Origin: Eustoma russellianum
Taxonomy: Eukaryota; Streptophyta; Magnoliopsida; Gentianales; Gentianaceae
Assembly (NCBI GenBank): GCA_036186865.1
Contig: AP025065.1
Coordinates: 5,391,421 to 5,455,420 of the forward strand
Direction of reading: 5' to 3'
DNA: 64,000 nt
Below the pieces are notes generated by a model. The model was not told the origin of the DNA. It saw nothing but the letters and a program-made list of their open reading frames with translations, and ran no database searches. The number at the start of each line of letters is the position of its first letter. Position 1 is the stretch's first letter. The position numbers were made by a program, and so were the translations under genes. Positions 21,834 to 33,263 of the stretch are shown piece by piece.

Positions 21834-23560
21834 ATGGCAATGACAACCTCAACCTCTTCATCTCACACTTCATCTCCTAAGCCTACTACACTATTTTCCA
21901 GATCAAACACTAAAGCACCTATGTTTGATGCCCAAAATTATTCTTTGTGGAAATTTCGAATGATCAATCATTTGAAAGGCTGTGGATTTGATATATGGAG
22001 AGCCGTTGTGAAAGGAATTGAAGTTCCTATGACTACCAACTCAAAAGGAGAATCAATGTTCAAAGATGAGGATGACTACACCGATGAAGAAAAGATGAAA
22101 TTTGCCATTAATGGCAAAGCATTTGATATTCTCTCAAGTGCTCTCACCACCACCGAGCTCATAAGACTTCAAGGTCTTGAAACAATCTATGAGGCATGGA
22201 AAAGGCTTGAAATGATACACGAAGGAACTGAGCAAGTAAGAATGGCCAAAAGACTCATGCTCATGAAAGAGTATGAGATGTTCGGAATGAAAAGCGGTGA
22301 GAAGATTGAGGAGACAATCGATCGATTCACACGAATAGTGAATCAACTATCCATGGTGGATAAGAAAATCTCAAATGAAGACCTTGTCTCAAAGCTCCTC
22401 AACTCCTTGCCAAGAGAATGGACACCCAAAGTCACTGCCATCACCGAATCAAAGAATCTCAAGACTCTTACCCTTGATGAGCTATCCGGTAATCTTCTTA
22501 CTCATGAAATTCTTATTGATGAACAAAATAGGATGAAACCCTATCAAGCCCACACAAACATCACACGAAGGATTGATGGTAGAGTCCGATGAATCAGATG
22601 AGGAAGTTGCCCTTCTAGTAAGAAAATTTAGAAGAATGGCAACTAGAAACAAAACTCAAGCAAGAAAGTTTTTCAAAAGACCATCTAAAGAAAAGGAAGC
22701 AAGCAAAAATTGCTATAGATGTGGTCGACCCCGGTCATTTCATTGCCGATTGCCACGTAAAAGAGCTGCAAAAGCAAGAGAAGAAGGTTTTCCTCAAAAG
22801 AAGAAAGCACTCAATGCGGAGGTAACCGCGTGGGATGATCTCCTTTCGGAATCGGAAGGAGAAGAGAGTGAAGATCAAGGTGTTGGACTTGTTGCAATAG
22901 TTGACAATCCAAAGATTCAACGTACTTGTCTAATGGAAATTGAAGATGATCTTGAGGTAAATTCTAATCCTTCTAATTTGCATGATGAAATAGGAGATTT
23001 GCAAGATGACTTTGAGAAATTGAATTTAAAATATAAGCATTTGAAGAAAGAATTCAAGAAATGCATCTTAGAAAATAAGAGCTTGCATGACAAGAACATT
23101 TTGATGTTTCAAGAGCATGACATCATACTCACCATGCATAAAACCGTAGCTCTTGAAAATGTAGAAATTAGGAAAGAATGTGAGAAACTAAGGTTAGATT
23201 TACAAAAACTAACAAATGGTAAAAATAATTTAGACATACTACTTGGAAATCAAAGTATCGGAAATGATAAATCCGGTTTAGGATTTAATTCATCACATTC
23301 TTTCATTAAGCTTAAGTCTTTAAATAAAAAGGCAAACAATAGAAAAACGAAACAAAAATTCATCATCTTCTAAACCAAGACATATACCAACTTGTTTCCA
23401 TTGCAACAAAGTAGGACATATGAAGAATGAATGTAGAGCTAGATTTGGAGGTATGTATGTTTGGAAGCCTAAGGGTCGAAAAACTAACCCTAAAGGACCC
23501 AACCATCAAAGGGTACCAATGCATAAACCTTTTGGCTTTGTAGGCTCTCAAGATAAATGA
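21834..23560 (+). pseudogene. Element E gag, long type with coiled coil
   Basis: The start at 21834 (MAMTTSTSS) gives a capsid domain with APMFDAQNYSLWKFRM, FDIWRAVVKG, LVSKLLNSLPREWTPKV and LTLDELSGNLLTHE up to 22592. A frameshift follows. The second block (from about 22580) has a damaged zinc knuckle, NCYRCGRP followed by a local frame error, then a heptad-rich coiled coil at about 22970-23230. After another shift a good CCHC knuckle, CFHCNKVGHMKNEC, lies at about 23392-23434. Two knuckles with a coiled coil between fit SIRE-type gags. Confidence 0.88.
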
Positions 23561-24689
23561 AGTAGCCAAAGAAGAAGGAACCAAATGGCTTATGGACAGC
23601 GGATGTTCAATGCACATGACCGGAGACAAGACATTGTTCACCAAGCTCAAGCTCCAAGATGGTGGAACGATGCATTTTGGAAATGGGAGAGCCAAAATCC
23701 TTGGACATGGAGAAATTGGTAATGCTTCTTTTACTATTAATAATGTACTATATGTAGAAGGGCTTAAGTATAATTTTATAAGTGTTAGCCAACTATGTGA
23801 TGCTAATTTTCAAGTTGAATTTGTGAAAAGAAAATATGTTGTGAAAAAGAGCGATAAGATTGTTTTTGAAGCTATACGAAAAATGATGTTTACAAATTTA
23901 GCACACATGATTTGATATCACAAAATGTTTCTTGCCTAGTTGCCAAAAATGATTTGACTCAACTATGGCATAGACGACTTGGACACATTAGTTTTAAAAT
24001 TTTCAAAGAGATTTGCAAAAATGAAAAATCCAAGGTCTTCAAAAATTAAATTTCGAAAACCATCGCTTATGTGACACTTGTCAAAAGGCAAAGCTTGTTA
24101 AAACAAGCTTCAAGCCCAAAAGTGAAATCTCCACCACCAAACCTCTACAATTGCTTCATATGGATTTGTATGCGGATATTGGTACGGCAAGTCTAAGTAG
24201 AAAACATTACACCTTTGTGGTGGTAGATGACTTCTCTAGGTACACTTGGGTAATGTTCTTAGCTAAAAGAATGATGCATGCCAAGAATTTATAAAGCTTT
24301 GTAAGAGATTAGAAAATCAAAGAGAAAACACAATTAAGGAAATTAGAAGTGATAGAGGTGGTGAGTTTGATGGAGAATTTCAAGAATTTTGTGTATCCAA
24401 AGGGTATGGACACAATTTCTCAGCTCCAAAAACTCCTCAACAAAATGGTGTTGCGGAAAGAAAAAAATAGAACACTTCAAGAAATGAGTAGAGCCATGCT
24501 AAACAAATTTTAGCTACCCAAATATTTTTGGGCTGAAGCGGTAAATACCGCTTGTCATGTGATCAATAGAGTTTATTTGAGACCATTTCTCAAAAAGACT
24601 CCTTATGAGCTTAGGAAAGGTAGAGTACCAAATATTGATTATTTCAAGGTTTTGATTGTAAGTGCTCTATACTCAACACCAAAGATAAC
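23561..24689 (+). pseudogene. Element E protease and integrase
   Basis: The protease motif is WLMDSGCSMHMTGDK (about 23585-23630). Pre-integrase LWHRRLGHISF lies at about 23960 after a frameshift, then the finger CDTCQKAKLVKTSF and integrase LLHMDLYADIG, FVVVDDFSRYTWVMF, RSDRGGEFDGEFQEFC and KTPQQNGVAERK in several frames. At least three stops or shifts interrupt it (near 23910, 24040, 24290 and 24465). Confidence 0.88.
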
Positions 24690-26640
24690 TTGGATAAACT
24701 CGACTTCAAAGCGGATGAAAGAATCTTTATAGGTTATGCTCAAAATAGCAAGGCATTTAGAGTATATAATAAAAGAAGCATAAAAGTTGAAGAATCAATT
24801 CATGTCAAGTTTAGTGAACTCATTGAGGATAAATCAAACATTAATGATGATGATGATGATGAAATAATTGAAGTAAGTCACATAGAGAAATTTGAGAATC
24901 CAAAAGGTAATATTGTTATTGACCTTAGGATTGATCCCTTGAACCTAAGGTTGAAGATGAAGAAGTAGAGGAGATACATCAAATTTACCAGATTCATATA
25001 AGTATAGGAAAGATCATCCTAAAGAGTTGATATTAGGTGAAACTAGCCAAGGCATAATGACTAGGAGAAAATTCAATGATAATGCCTTCATTTCACAAGT
25101 TGAGCCTAAAAATATAAAGGAGGCAATAAATGATGAAGATTGGGTATTAGCTATGCAAGAAGAATTAAATCAATTTGAAAGAAGTGATGTTTGGGAATTA
25201 GTTGCTAAACCTAGTGATCATCCTGTAATTGGAACTAAATGGGTATTTAAAAACAAAATGGATGATAAAAGAAACATCACTAGAAACAAAGCTAGGTAAG
25301 TAGCCCAAGGCTATAGGCAAGAGGAAGGCATAGACTATGATGAGACCTTTGCCCTCGTAGCTAGGTTAGAAGCTATTAGGATGCTATTAGCATATGCATG
25401 CTATAAGGATTTCAAACTATATCAAATGGATGTGAAATCTGCATTCTTGAATGGAATAATTCAAGAAGAGTTATATGTAGCTTAACCTCCGGGGTTTGAA
25501 AATCATGATTATCCAAATCATGTTTTTAAACTTAAAAAGGCCCTTTATGGACTTAAAAAAGCTCCTAGGGCTTGGTATGATAGATTAACTTCCTTCTTGA
25601 AAATGAGTTTTAAGAGGAAAAGTCGACACTACTCTTTTTATTAAAGAACAAGGAAACCATCAATTGTTTGTTCAAATTTATGTGGATGATATTATATTTG
25701 GTGCTACTAATGATTCTCTTTGTGAGCATTTGCAAAATTAATGGAAGGAGAATTTGAAATAAGCATGATGGGTGTACTCAACTACTTTCTTGGTCTTCAA
25801 ATCAAGCAAACTCAAGATGGAGTGTATATATCTCAAACGAAGTATACTAAGGATTTTCTCAAGAAGTACAAATTTGAGGATGGAAGAAGTGTGAGCACTC
25901 CAATGAGCACAAGTACAAAGCTCGACAAAGACAAAAAAAGGAAAGCCAGTTGAGGTAACCAAATATAGGGGTATGATTGGTAGTTTACTCTATTTAACCG
26001 CTAGTAGACCAGATATTTTGCATGCAGTGTGCTTATGTGCTACATTTCAAAGTATGCCTAAGGAATCACATTTAATTGCTATTAAACGTATTTTTAGGTA
26101 TTTGAAAGGAACCTTGAACTTTGGGTTGTTTTATCCCAAAAATAGATGTTTTGATTTGAGAGGGTATAGTGACTCCGACTATGCTGGAAATCTTGTTGAT
26201 AGGAAAAGCACCTCGGGGACATGCCAATTCCTTGGAGATTGCTTGGTTTCTTGGTTCTCCAAGAAACAAAATAGTGTGTCACTTTCAACTGTGGAATCCG
26301 AATATATATCCACCGCTTCATGTTGTGCACAACTACTTTGGATGACAAACACCTTGAATGATTATAATGTTAAGTTTGATAAGTTCCCATTCTATGTGAC
26401 TACACATCCGCCATAAGTATAGCACAAAATCCGGTTCATCATAGTATAACAAACACATTGAAGTGAGGCATCACTTCATAAGAGATTGCACTCAAAAAGG
26501 ATTGGTATGAATTGAGTTTGTTCTAACAAATGACCAACTAGCGGATATCTTTACTAAATCCCTTCCCACCGAGACATTCGAATCTATTTGAACAAGATTA
26601 GGTATGATAAACATTGGCTAGAGGTAAAAATAGTCAAAAA
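24690..26640 (+). pseudogene. Element E reverse transcriptase and RNase H
   Basis: Starts with the post-integrase segment DERIFIGYAQNSKAFRVYN. RT carries IGTKWVFKNKMDDK, QGYRQEEGIDYDETF, YQMDVKSAFLNG, YGLKKAPRAWYDRL and catalytic YVDDIIFGATND (about 25680-25715). RNase H carries GYSDSDYAGN, LSTVESEYISTASCCAQLLWM, HIEVRHHFIRD and LADIFTKSLPTE. Stops occur near 25300 and 25485, with shifts near 25615, 25740 and 25955. Not functional as written. Confidence 0.9.
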
Positions 26641-26654
26641 AGGCTGATTTCAGA

Positions 26655-26770
26655 AGACATTGATCGATCCATGTGACAGACTGAAAGACTGCTGTCAAAC
26701 AAGACATCGATCGATCTATGTCCAGGATATCGATCGATCGAAGTCCCAGACATCGATCGATCGATGTCAG
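26655..26770. repeat. Palindrome cluster between pol and env-like ORF of E
   Basis: Four dyads with a GATCGATC core lie just downstream of RNase H, for example ACATCGATCGATCGATGT near 26748-26768. The same motif fills the E LTRs but is not LTR sequence here. Confidence 0.85.
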
Positions 26771-26986
26771 CGCGGACAGAAGATTAAAAGCTGCAAACCC
26801 ATTTCTTCTTCATCAGTTCTCTCTCTCCAAAATCAAAATCCCTAAAAATTATCTTCCACAAAAACGCAAAGAACCCCTCAAACACACTCAAAACCCTTGC
26901 AAAATCTTAAACTTGTTGTCAAATCCAACATCAAATTCCAAAAACTCATCAATTTCTTCCTTGTTCTACAAAAATCCGAAACCTAA

Positions 26987-28175
26987 ATGGCTTCAAAATC
27001 AAAACCCTCTTCCAAGAAAGCAAGAACCTCTCATGAAAGTGAATGGGAGCAAAAGAAAAGATCCACCATTCCACTTAAATTGCTCAAATTGAAGACATTT
27101 TGGGCAATGAAGAGTTAAAACCAATCATTGATTGGTTTAAATCATCAAAAATGGATACATATTTGGGATGTCAATCAAATGACAAATATGCCTACTTGAT
27201 ACACTAGGATGTTTTATGCTAATATGTGGGTAGAATACTGACATGATGTGCCTTATGCTTTACATTCAATGATAGATGGTCAGTTGTTGATGTTTAGTTC
27301 TAAGACTATCAAAGATTTGCTTGACTTTCCTGCTGAGGGTTGGGAAGACTTTGATCCTTGGAGGTGGGATACCTACAAGTATCAAATTTCTGAGGATGAA
27401 GTTAAAAACATTTCTTGGATTTCACCCCATAAAAAATACAAATGACATGCCTTTGGTGTATAGAGTATTACTTGCCATTGTCACTTTTTGTATCAATGGA
27501 AAATCGGCTAAACTTCCGAGCAACTTGGATTTTTATATAGCTTATCGGATTGCAAATAGAGAAGCTATGAATCTTGGGAGACTATATTTGCAAATATGCT
27601 GGAAGCCGTAACAAAGCAATCCAAAGTTCTTCCATATAGCAATCTCATCTATAGATTGCTCAAGAAGGCTAATGTAGACTTGGAAGCCGATTATACTGAA
27701 CAGATAACCAACAAGGACTATTACACCAAGGCAAACATCCAACAAATACATAAGTCTCGGAAGGAGGCTCAGAAACGGGATTGACAACAAGAATAAGAAG
27801 AGGCAGAACGTGAAGATCCCATTCCTCCACCATCACCTAATGCGCCTCCTATGGAACCCTCTTCTTTTCCCTCACCCAAACCACCTCCACAACCAAGCTC
27901 CACCTCTCAAACGAACAAAGGAAAAGCTCCCATGGAAGAAGCTAACGATTCAGAGGAGGAGTTTAATGTAGAGGCGGAAATTCAAGATCTTCATAGCACT
28001 CTTGGTCAATGGGGAGAAGATCTAACCAAAAAAAGCTGTACGCATTGATGAGCTTGAGAAAGAGAATACAAGTCTCAAGAAGCGTGTTTCAACCATCGAG
28101 ACGAAATATAATAAACTCAAGAACAAACTTAAGGCGTGCCTTCCTGGATTAGCATTTTCCTCGGATGAAGAATAA
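26987..28175 (+). pseudogene. Element E env-like third ORF
   Basis: A non-pol coding region follows RNase H. It begins MASKSKPSSKKARTSHESEW at 26987 and is soon frameshifted. Segments in different frames include MIDGQLLMFSSKTIKDLLDF (27272 on), VYRVLLAIVTFCINGK, a proline/serine-rich linker PSSFPSPKPPPQPSST (about 27860) and a C-terminal coiled coil (IDELEKENTSLKKRVSTIE, about 28045-28110) before the stop at 28175. SIRE-type elements have a comparable env-like ORF in this place, also described as a plant transposon protein domain. I see no clear signal peptide or membrane span, so an envelope role is not supported by the sequence itself. Confidence 0.7.
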
Positions 28176-28832
28176 TTTTCTCTAGGTTTGACTTAGAGTT
28201 TGAGTTTACATATGTATCTCAAAATTTGATATCTCATTGTTGATATTTTACTTAATTCATGTTATTGTTTGATGCTTTCAAAAAGGGAGAGAAGTAATTG
28301 GTAACTGTTTTGTTGTTGTTTTGTTGTTGGCATGATGGTTTAGTAGTAATTGGTAAGTGGTTTTGTTGGCATAATGGTTTAATTGGCATGTTTGGGCATG
28401 TTTTGGCATATAGCATGTTTTGGCATAGTTGGTTGGACATTGCATGATTTGGCTTTGACATGTTGGCATGGTATAGTTTGGTTAAAGCATGGGTATCTTA
28501 ATGACTCATCTTGATATGATATTGGTGTTTTTGTATCACATAGCTTAGCTTGAGAAGTTGAATTTGGTATAGCATGACATGAAGTTTTCTTGATATGCTT
28601 TACATATTGAAATGATGAAAATGTGAAACTTGATGCACAGGTTGAGAGGGAGCATTTTGGTATTGATATCACATCTTGGGTAAATTGCATATTAAAAAGA
28701 AATTTTTGATGTGTTCATATGATGAGGGAGCATGAACTAAAGGGGAGTTGTAAAATATCAAGTTTAGTTGAAAATGTATCATGTAAAAACATCTTTTGAA
28801 TCATGGTTTTGAAATCATCAAAAGGGGGAGAT
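28176..28832 (+). other. E 3' untranslated region and PPT
   Basis: Non-coding, with many GGCATG/TTGGCAT repeats at 28320-28470. It ends in the purine tract AAAAGGGGGAGA (about 28820-28831) that primes plus-strand synthesis, immediately before the 3' LTR. Confidence 0.8.
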
Positions 28833-30220
28833 AGTTAAGTTATAAATTGTTTTGATGATGAAAAGATGTTTTAAATGAGTTAAATTTGTGTTTGATACTT
28901 GATGCAAGATGAGAAATCACACTATGTCAAAAATGGTTGAGATTGGAACTCACTGTCCAACATCGATCTCTCTCAGGTTAGGGACATCGATCGATCGATG
29001 TACTTCAGCCTCTGACATCGATCGATCGATTCAATCAGTAAGCATTCCTGTTCAACATCGATCTCTCAACCCAGGGACATCGATCGATCGATGTCACTCA
29101 GTCTCTCCTCAAAGAGACTTCGATCGATCGATGTCAGTCAGAAAAGAATCTGTCCAACATCGATCTCTCAGGCTGGGACATCGATCGATCGATGTCACTT
29201 CAGCCTCTGACATCGATCGATTGATGTCAGGCAGTGTCAAAAACTGCAATGTTCTGGAGGACATCGATCTCTCCCCCAGGCACTTCGATCGATCAATGTC
29301 CCCCCAGAATTCAAATTTTCTGAACATTGGAACAAAATCCAAGGGAGATTTATGATGTTTTCTCTTTCCAATCTTGCTCAAACTCTTGTTGACTTTAACC
29401 CAACATATTGCATGCTTCCTTGACTATTGTATACATGTCTAAGATTCTCTATGGTGGCTATTCAAGATCAAATCACTCCATAGGGTGGCTAAAGACTATT
29501 TGGACATTGTCTTGACATTTTTGAAGATGAAGACTTGGTGGAGAGCCTCAAAAACATGGTGAACTTCATCTATAAATAGAAGAGGCTTGGATGAGGCAAA
29601 GACACACTTTCAACATCATCAAGCTTCATCTTTCATTGTTGTATAGTTCTCTCATACTTGTAAATTTGCTTAAAGCTTGTTTAGCTTTTCTTTACACTTC
29701 ATTGTTGTATATTGAGAGAAAGAGAGTCAAGCACAAGAGGAACCATAAATATTTGATCTTTGCTTGTGCTTAGACTAGTGAGAAAGTGTGAACCTTACTA
29801 TATTTTCTCAGCCTACTGTGAGAAGTTCTTGAGAGAACTTTGTTGAAGTTGTTAGTTAGCAAGAAGTTGTTCTTGCTAAAAACTGTAGTTGCTGCAGTTG
29901 CACAAGAGTGTTTTGTGCAACAAGTTGCTGTTGTTGGTGCTTACACTAATGTGTTAGTGTAAGTGTTGCTGTGGTTGTTCTTATTGTCCTTAATAAGAAG
30001 AGTAGTTGTTGAAAATCCACTTTGGCAACAAAGTGGTAGTGGAGTAGAATCATTTACGATTCGAACCACTCTATATCCGGTGTACTCATTCATTACTTCT
30101 CATCCTCATTCTTGCTCTGATTTTGAATATCTTTTGAGTTGTGTCACACAAGAAAATTCCGCTAAAGAGTCAAACACTCTATTCACCCCTCCCCCTCTAG
30201 AGTGTATTTCGGACCTAACA
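28833..30220 (+). repeat. 3' LTR of element E
   Basis: Aligns with 20403-21770 and ends TTTCGGACCTAACA. The first bases read AGTTAAG where the 5' copy has TGTTAAG. It contains the matching palindrome cluster at 28985-29300 and an extra copy of a TTGTTAGTTAGCAAGAAG segment near 29850. Followed by TAATA. Confidence 0.92.
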
Positions 30221-30225
30221 TAATA

Positions 30226-30746
30226 TGCATAATTGGTACATGGAGAAGTTTATGTGAATGTGATATTTATATGGTTAATTGTGTGTGCAAAATGTATAAA
30301 TGAAAAAAAAAAAATTCGATGCTGAGAAGTTTTTTTTTTGTGTGTCATGCATGCGCTGAGTTAACAAATATGTATGCATGAAAAATATTTAAAAAGTACT
30401 TTGTGTGTGATGGTGATTGTGTATGGAAAATATGTAATTTATATATTTGAAAAAAATCTCAAGTTGACTTCCGTGGTCTAAATGAAAGGAAAAGGAAAAA
30501 TGAGTTGTTGGGGAGTTTCTTTTGTTGCATGCACTGGGGGATTAACTATTAATTAGGCATGAATGATATTTAAAAGGTTTTTTGTGTGTGGCTGCTTCAT
30601 AAATAAGCGTATGTATGTTCATATAAATAGTGAATATTAAAAAAAAAACATTGTACAGCGTCAAATTATGTTCTCAGTTAGGAGGCCAGTAGTTTTGAGT
30701 GGATATATCATTCTCTGATATATTTGATTTATGTTTACTCAGACAC
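30226..30746 (+). other. Remainder of element D leader
   Basis: Non-coding sequence between the end of E and the gag start of D. It contains imperfect repeats with TGTGTG(T)G and ATGCATG and poly-A runs, and no coding region. Confidence 0.6.
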
Positions 30747-31620
30747 ATGGCAAACATCACAAAGCTGGAATTCGTTGTCCTAGACATTTCTGGAAGAAAA
30801 CTATATGGCTTGGGTCCTTGACACCGAGATCCATTTGACATCCATGAATCTTGGGCATACTATAAAAGAAGGAAATAAGGCAAGCGAACAAGACAAGGAG
30901 AAAGCAATGATATTTATTCGCCATCACCTCCATGACGGGCTGAAAACCGAATATTTTGGAGTACAAGGTCCATATGAGTTATGGAAAAATTTGGAAGAAA
31001 GGTATGACCATCATAAAAGTGTAATCCTCCCAAAAGCTATATATGACTGGTTGCACCTGAAGCTGTAAGATTATAAGTCTGTGAACGAATATAACTCTGC
31101 AATATTCTCTATAGTCTCACAATTAAGGTTGTGTGGAGACAAAGTTACTGATGTTGATATGTTAGAGAAAACATTCACAACTTTCTATGCATTTAATATG
31201 CTCCTGCAGCAGCAATATAGGGAAAGAAAATTTAAAAAATACTCGAGGCTTATTTCATGTATACTTGTTGCTGAACAAAACAATGAATTATTGATGAAAA
31301 CCACAACTCTTACCCGACCAGATCACAACCATTCTCTGAAGCGAATGCAAATCACCATAACAATAATCGTGGCCGTGGTTGAGGAAGTGGTCATGGTTGC
31401 GGTCGCGGTAAAGTTCGTGGTCATGGTAGAAATTTTGCACCATACCACGTGAAGTGGAAAAAATAAGAAAAAGCCAGATGAAAATACAAAAGAAATGCAC
31501 AGGTTAAAACCACGATAAGGTTTGTTATCGCTGTGGTGCAAAAGAGCATTGGTAACGTACTTGCCGTACCCCAAGGCATCTAGTTGACCTCTATCAAGCA
31601 TCCAAAAAAGATAAAGGAAA
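30747..31620 (+). pseudogene. Element D gag
   Basis: The true start is probably ATG at 30747 (MANITKLEFVVLDISGRK). A frameshift at about 30800 leads into WVLDTEIHLTSMNLGHTIKE, DKEKAMIFIRHHLHDGLKTE and LWKNLEERYDHHKSVILPKA. A stop at 31066 is followed by VNEYNSAIFSIVSQLRLCGD, VLLQQQYRERKFKKYS-like sequence and SCILVAEQNNELLMK. A Gly/Arg-rich stretch then leads to the zinc knuckle CYRCGAKEHW-stop-RTC (31523-31564), with an in-frame stop inside it. This is a common plant copia gag. Confidence 0.88.
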
Positions 31621-32029
31621 GCAAGTTAATTTCATCGACTACGATACCACAGACAATAATATGAATTCCAATAATTTCAATGGTTTGGATATTAAGGATT
31701 ATCTTATGGGGACCAATATGGATGGTGAAGGGATCCAGATTGTGGATGATTTTGAAAACCAAAATAATCAAGAATGATTGTTTAGATAAATTCCGTTTTT
31801 TTAGAATGGTTATGAATAAGTTTCGTTTTTCTATTATAAGAATGCAGCTACGTTAGAACTTGCTACTGTTATTCTGAATAAATTTGTTTTGCATGATTAT
31901 TCTTATTTTCTTTATATTATTCCAATAAATTAGAGCATTTCTTTTTTACTATTCTTTTCCTGATACTTGGAATCAAATAATAAGAGTCGTATATGTTATG
32001 CTATGCATTTATCCAAGATGAATGGTGAA

Positions 32030-33263
32030 GACATATGTCTAATTGATTATGGGACGACGCACACAATTCTTCGCGATCAAAATATGTTTCAACGTTAAAA
32101 TTGGCAAAAGCAAATGTTAGTATGATTTCGGATACTACAACACTAATTGAAGGCTCCGAAAGAGCAACAATCATATTACCGAGTGGTAGAAATATATTGG
32201 TTAATACGGCAATTTTCTACCAAGTCAAAGAGAAACCTATTGATTTTTAAAGACATACGTCTCAATGGTTTCCACATTGAAACCATGAATAAGGGGAATA
32301 TGGAATTTTTATGTATAACAACAAATAATACAGGCCAGAAGCTAGCTAAAGAACACTTCCCAGTTTTCTCATATGGATTGTATTATGCGACTATACATCC
32401 AGTAGAATCTAATATTGTGATGAACCAGAAGTTCAATGATCCAAAGCTATTTATGTTATTGCATGATCGACTTGGTCACCCGGGATCAGTAATGATGCGT
32501 AGAATTGTACAAAACTCACATAGACACCCTTGGAAGAACCAAAAGATTCTGTTACCTCGTGATTGTGTGTGTGTTGCTTGTTCACAAGAAAAATTGATCA
32601 CGAGGCCATCCCCGATGAAGGTTCATGTCGAATCTCCCATATTTTTACAACGAATACAAAGGGTATTTGTGGACCTATTGATCTACCGTGTGGAACATTT
32701 CGTTATTTTATAGTCTTATTAGATGCCTCCTTGAGATGGTCTCATGTGAGTTTGCTCTCGACAAGAAACAATAGCTTTTGACAAGCTTCTTGCTCAAATC
32801 ATTCGCTTAAGAGCACAATTTCTGGATTATCCGATTAAATCTATCCGTCTTGATAATGCCGGAGAATTTACTTCACAAGCTTTTAACGATTATTGCATGT
32901 CGATTGGGATTGATGTTGAGCATTCAGTGGCACATGTGCACACTCAAAATGGATTGCAGAGTCATTCATCAAACATTTACAACTGATTGCTCGACCTATG
33001 ATCCTAAGGTCTAATTTACCAACATCGGCTTGGGGACATGCAATCATGCATGCATCTGCATTGATCTGGCTAAGGCCTAGTTCGTTTCAACCATACTCGC
33101 CATTACAAATGGTAATCTGGCTAGCAGCCCGATCTTTCACATTTAAAGATCTTGGGTTGTGCAATTTATGTTCCGATTGCCCCACCAGAACGGACAAAAT
33201 TAGGCCCTCAAAGACGTCTAGGGATATATGTGGGTTTTGATTCTCCTTCTATTGTGAGATATA
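32030..33263 (+). pseudogene. Element D protease and integrase, 5' part
   Basis: The protease motif reads CLIDYGTTHTILRD at about 32037-32078, with Tyr where the usual DSGTTHTILRD has Ser next to the catalytic Asp. Pre-integrase MLLHDRLGHPGSVMMRRI lies at about 32450. The finger VCVACSQEKLITRPSP and the integrase core (YFIVLLDASLRWSHVSLLST, RLDNAGEFTSQAFNDYC, HVHTQNGLQ) follow with frameshifts near 32660 and 32770 and a damaged stretch near 32970. The reading IYVGFDSPSIVRY is cut at 33263 by insertion G. Confidence 0.87.

Larger units (their letters stand above)
20403..30220 (+). mobile_element. SIRE-like Ty1/copia LTR retrotransposon E with env-like ORF
   Basis: LTRs at 20403-21770 and about 28833-30220 are flanked by an exact TAATA duplication (20398-20402, 30221-30225). 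The interior encodes a long gag with zinc knuckle, coiled coil and second knuckle, then protease, integrase, RT and RNase H, then a third, non-pol ORF before the 3' LTR. A long coiled-coil gag and an extra env-like ORF are characteristic of the SIRE/Maximus clade. All frames carry stops or shifts. Confidence 0.93.
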
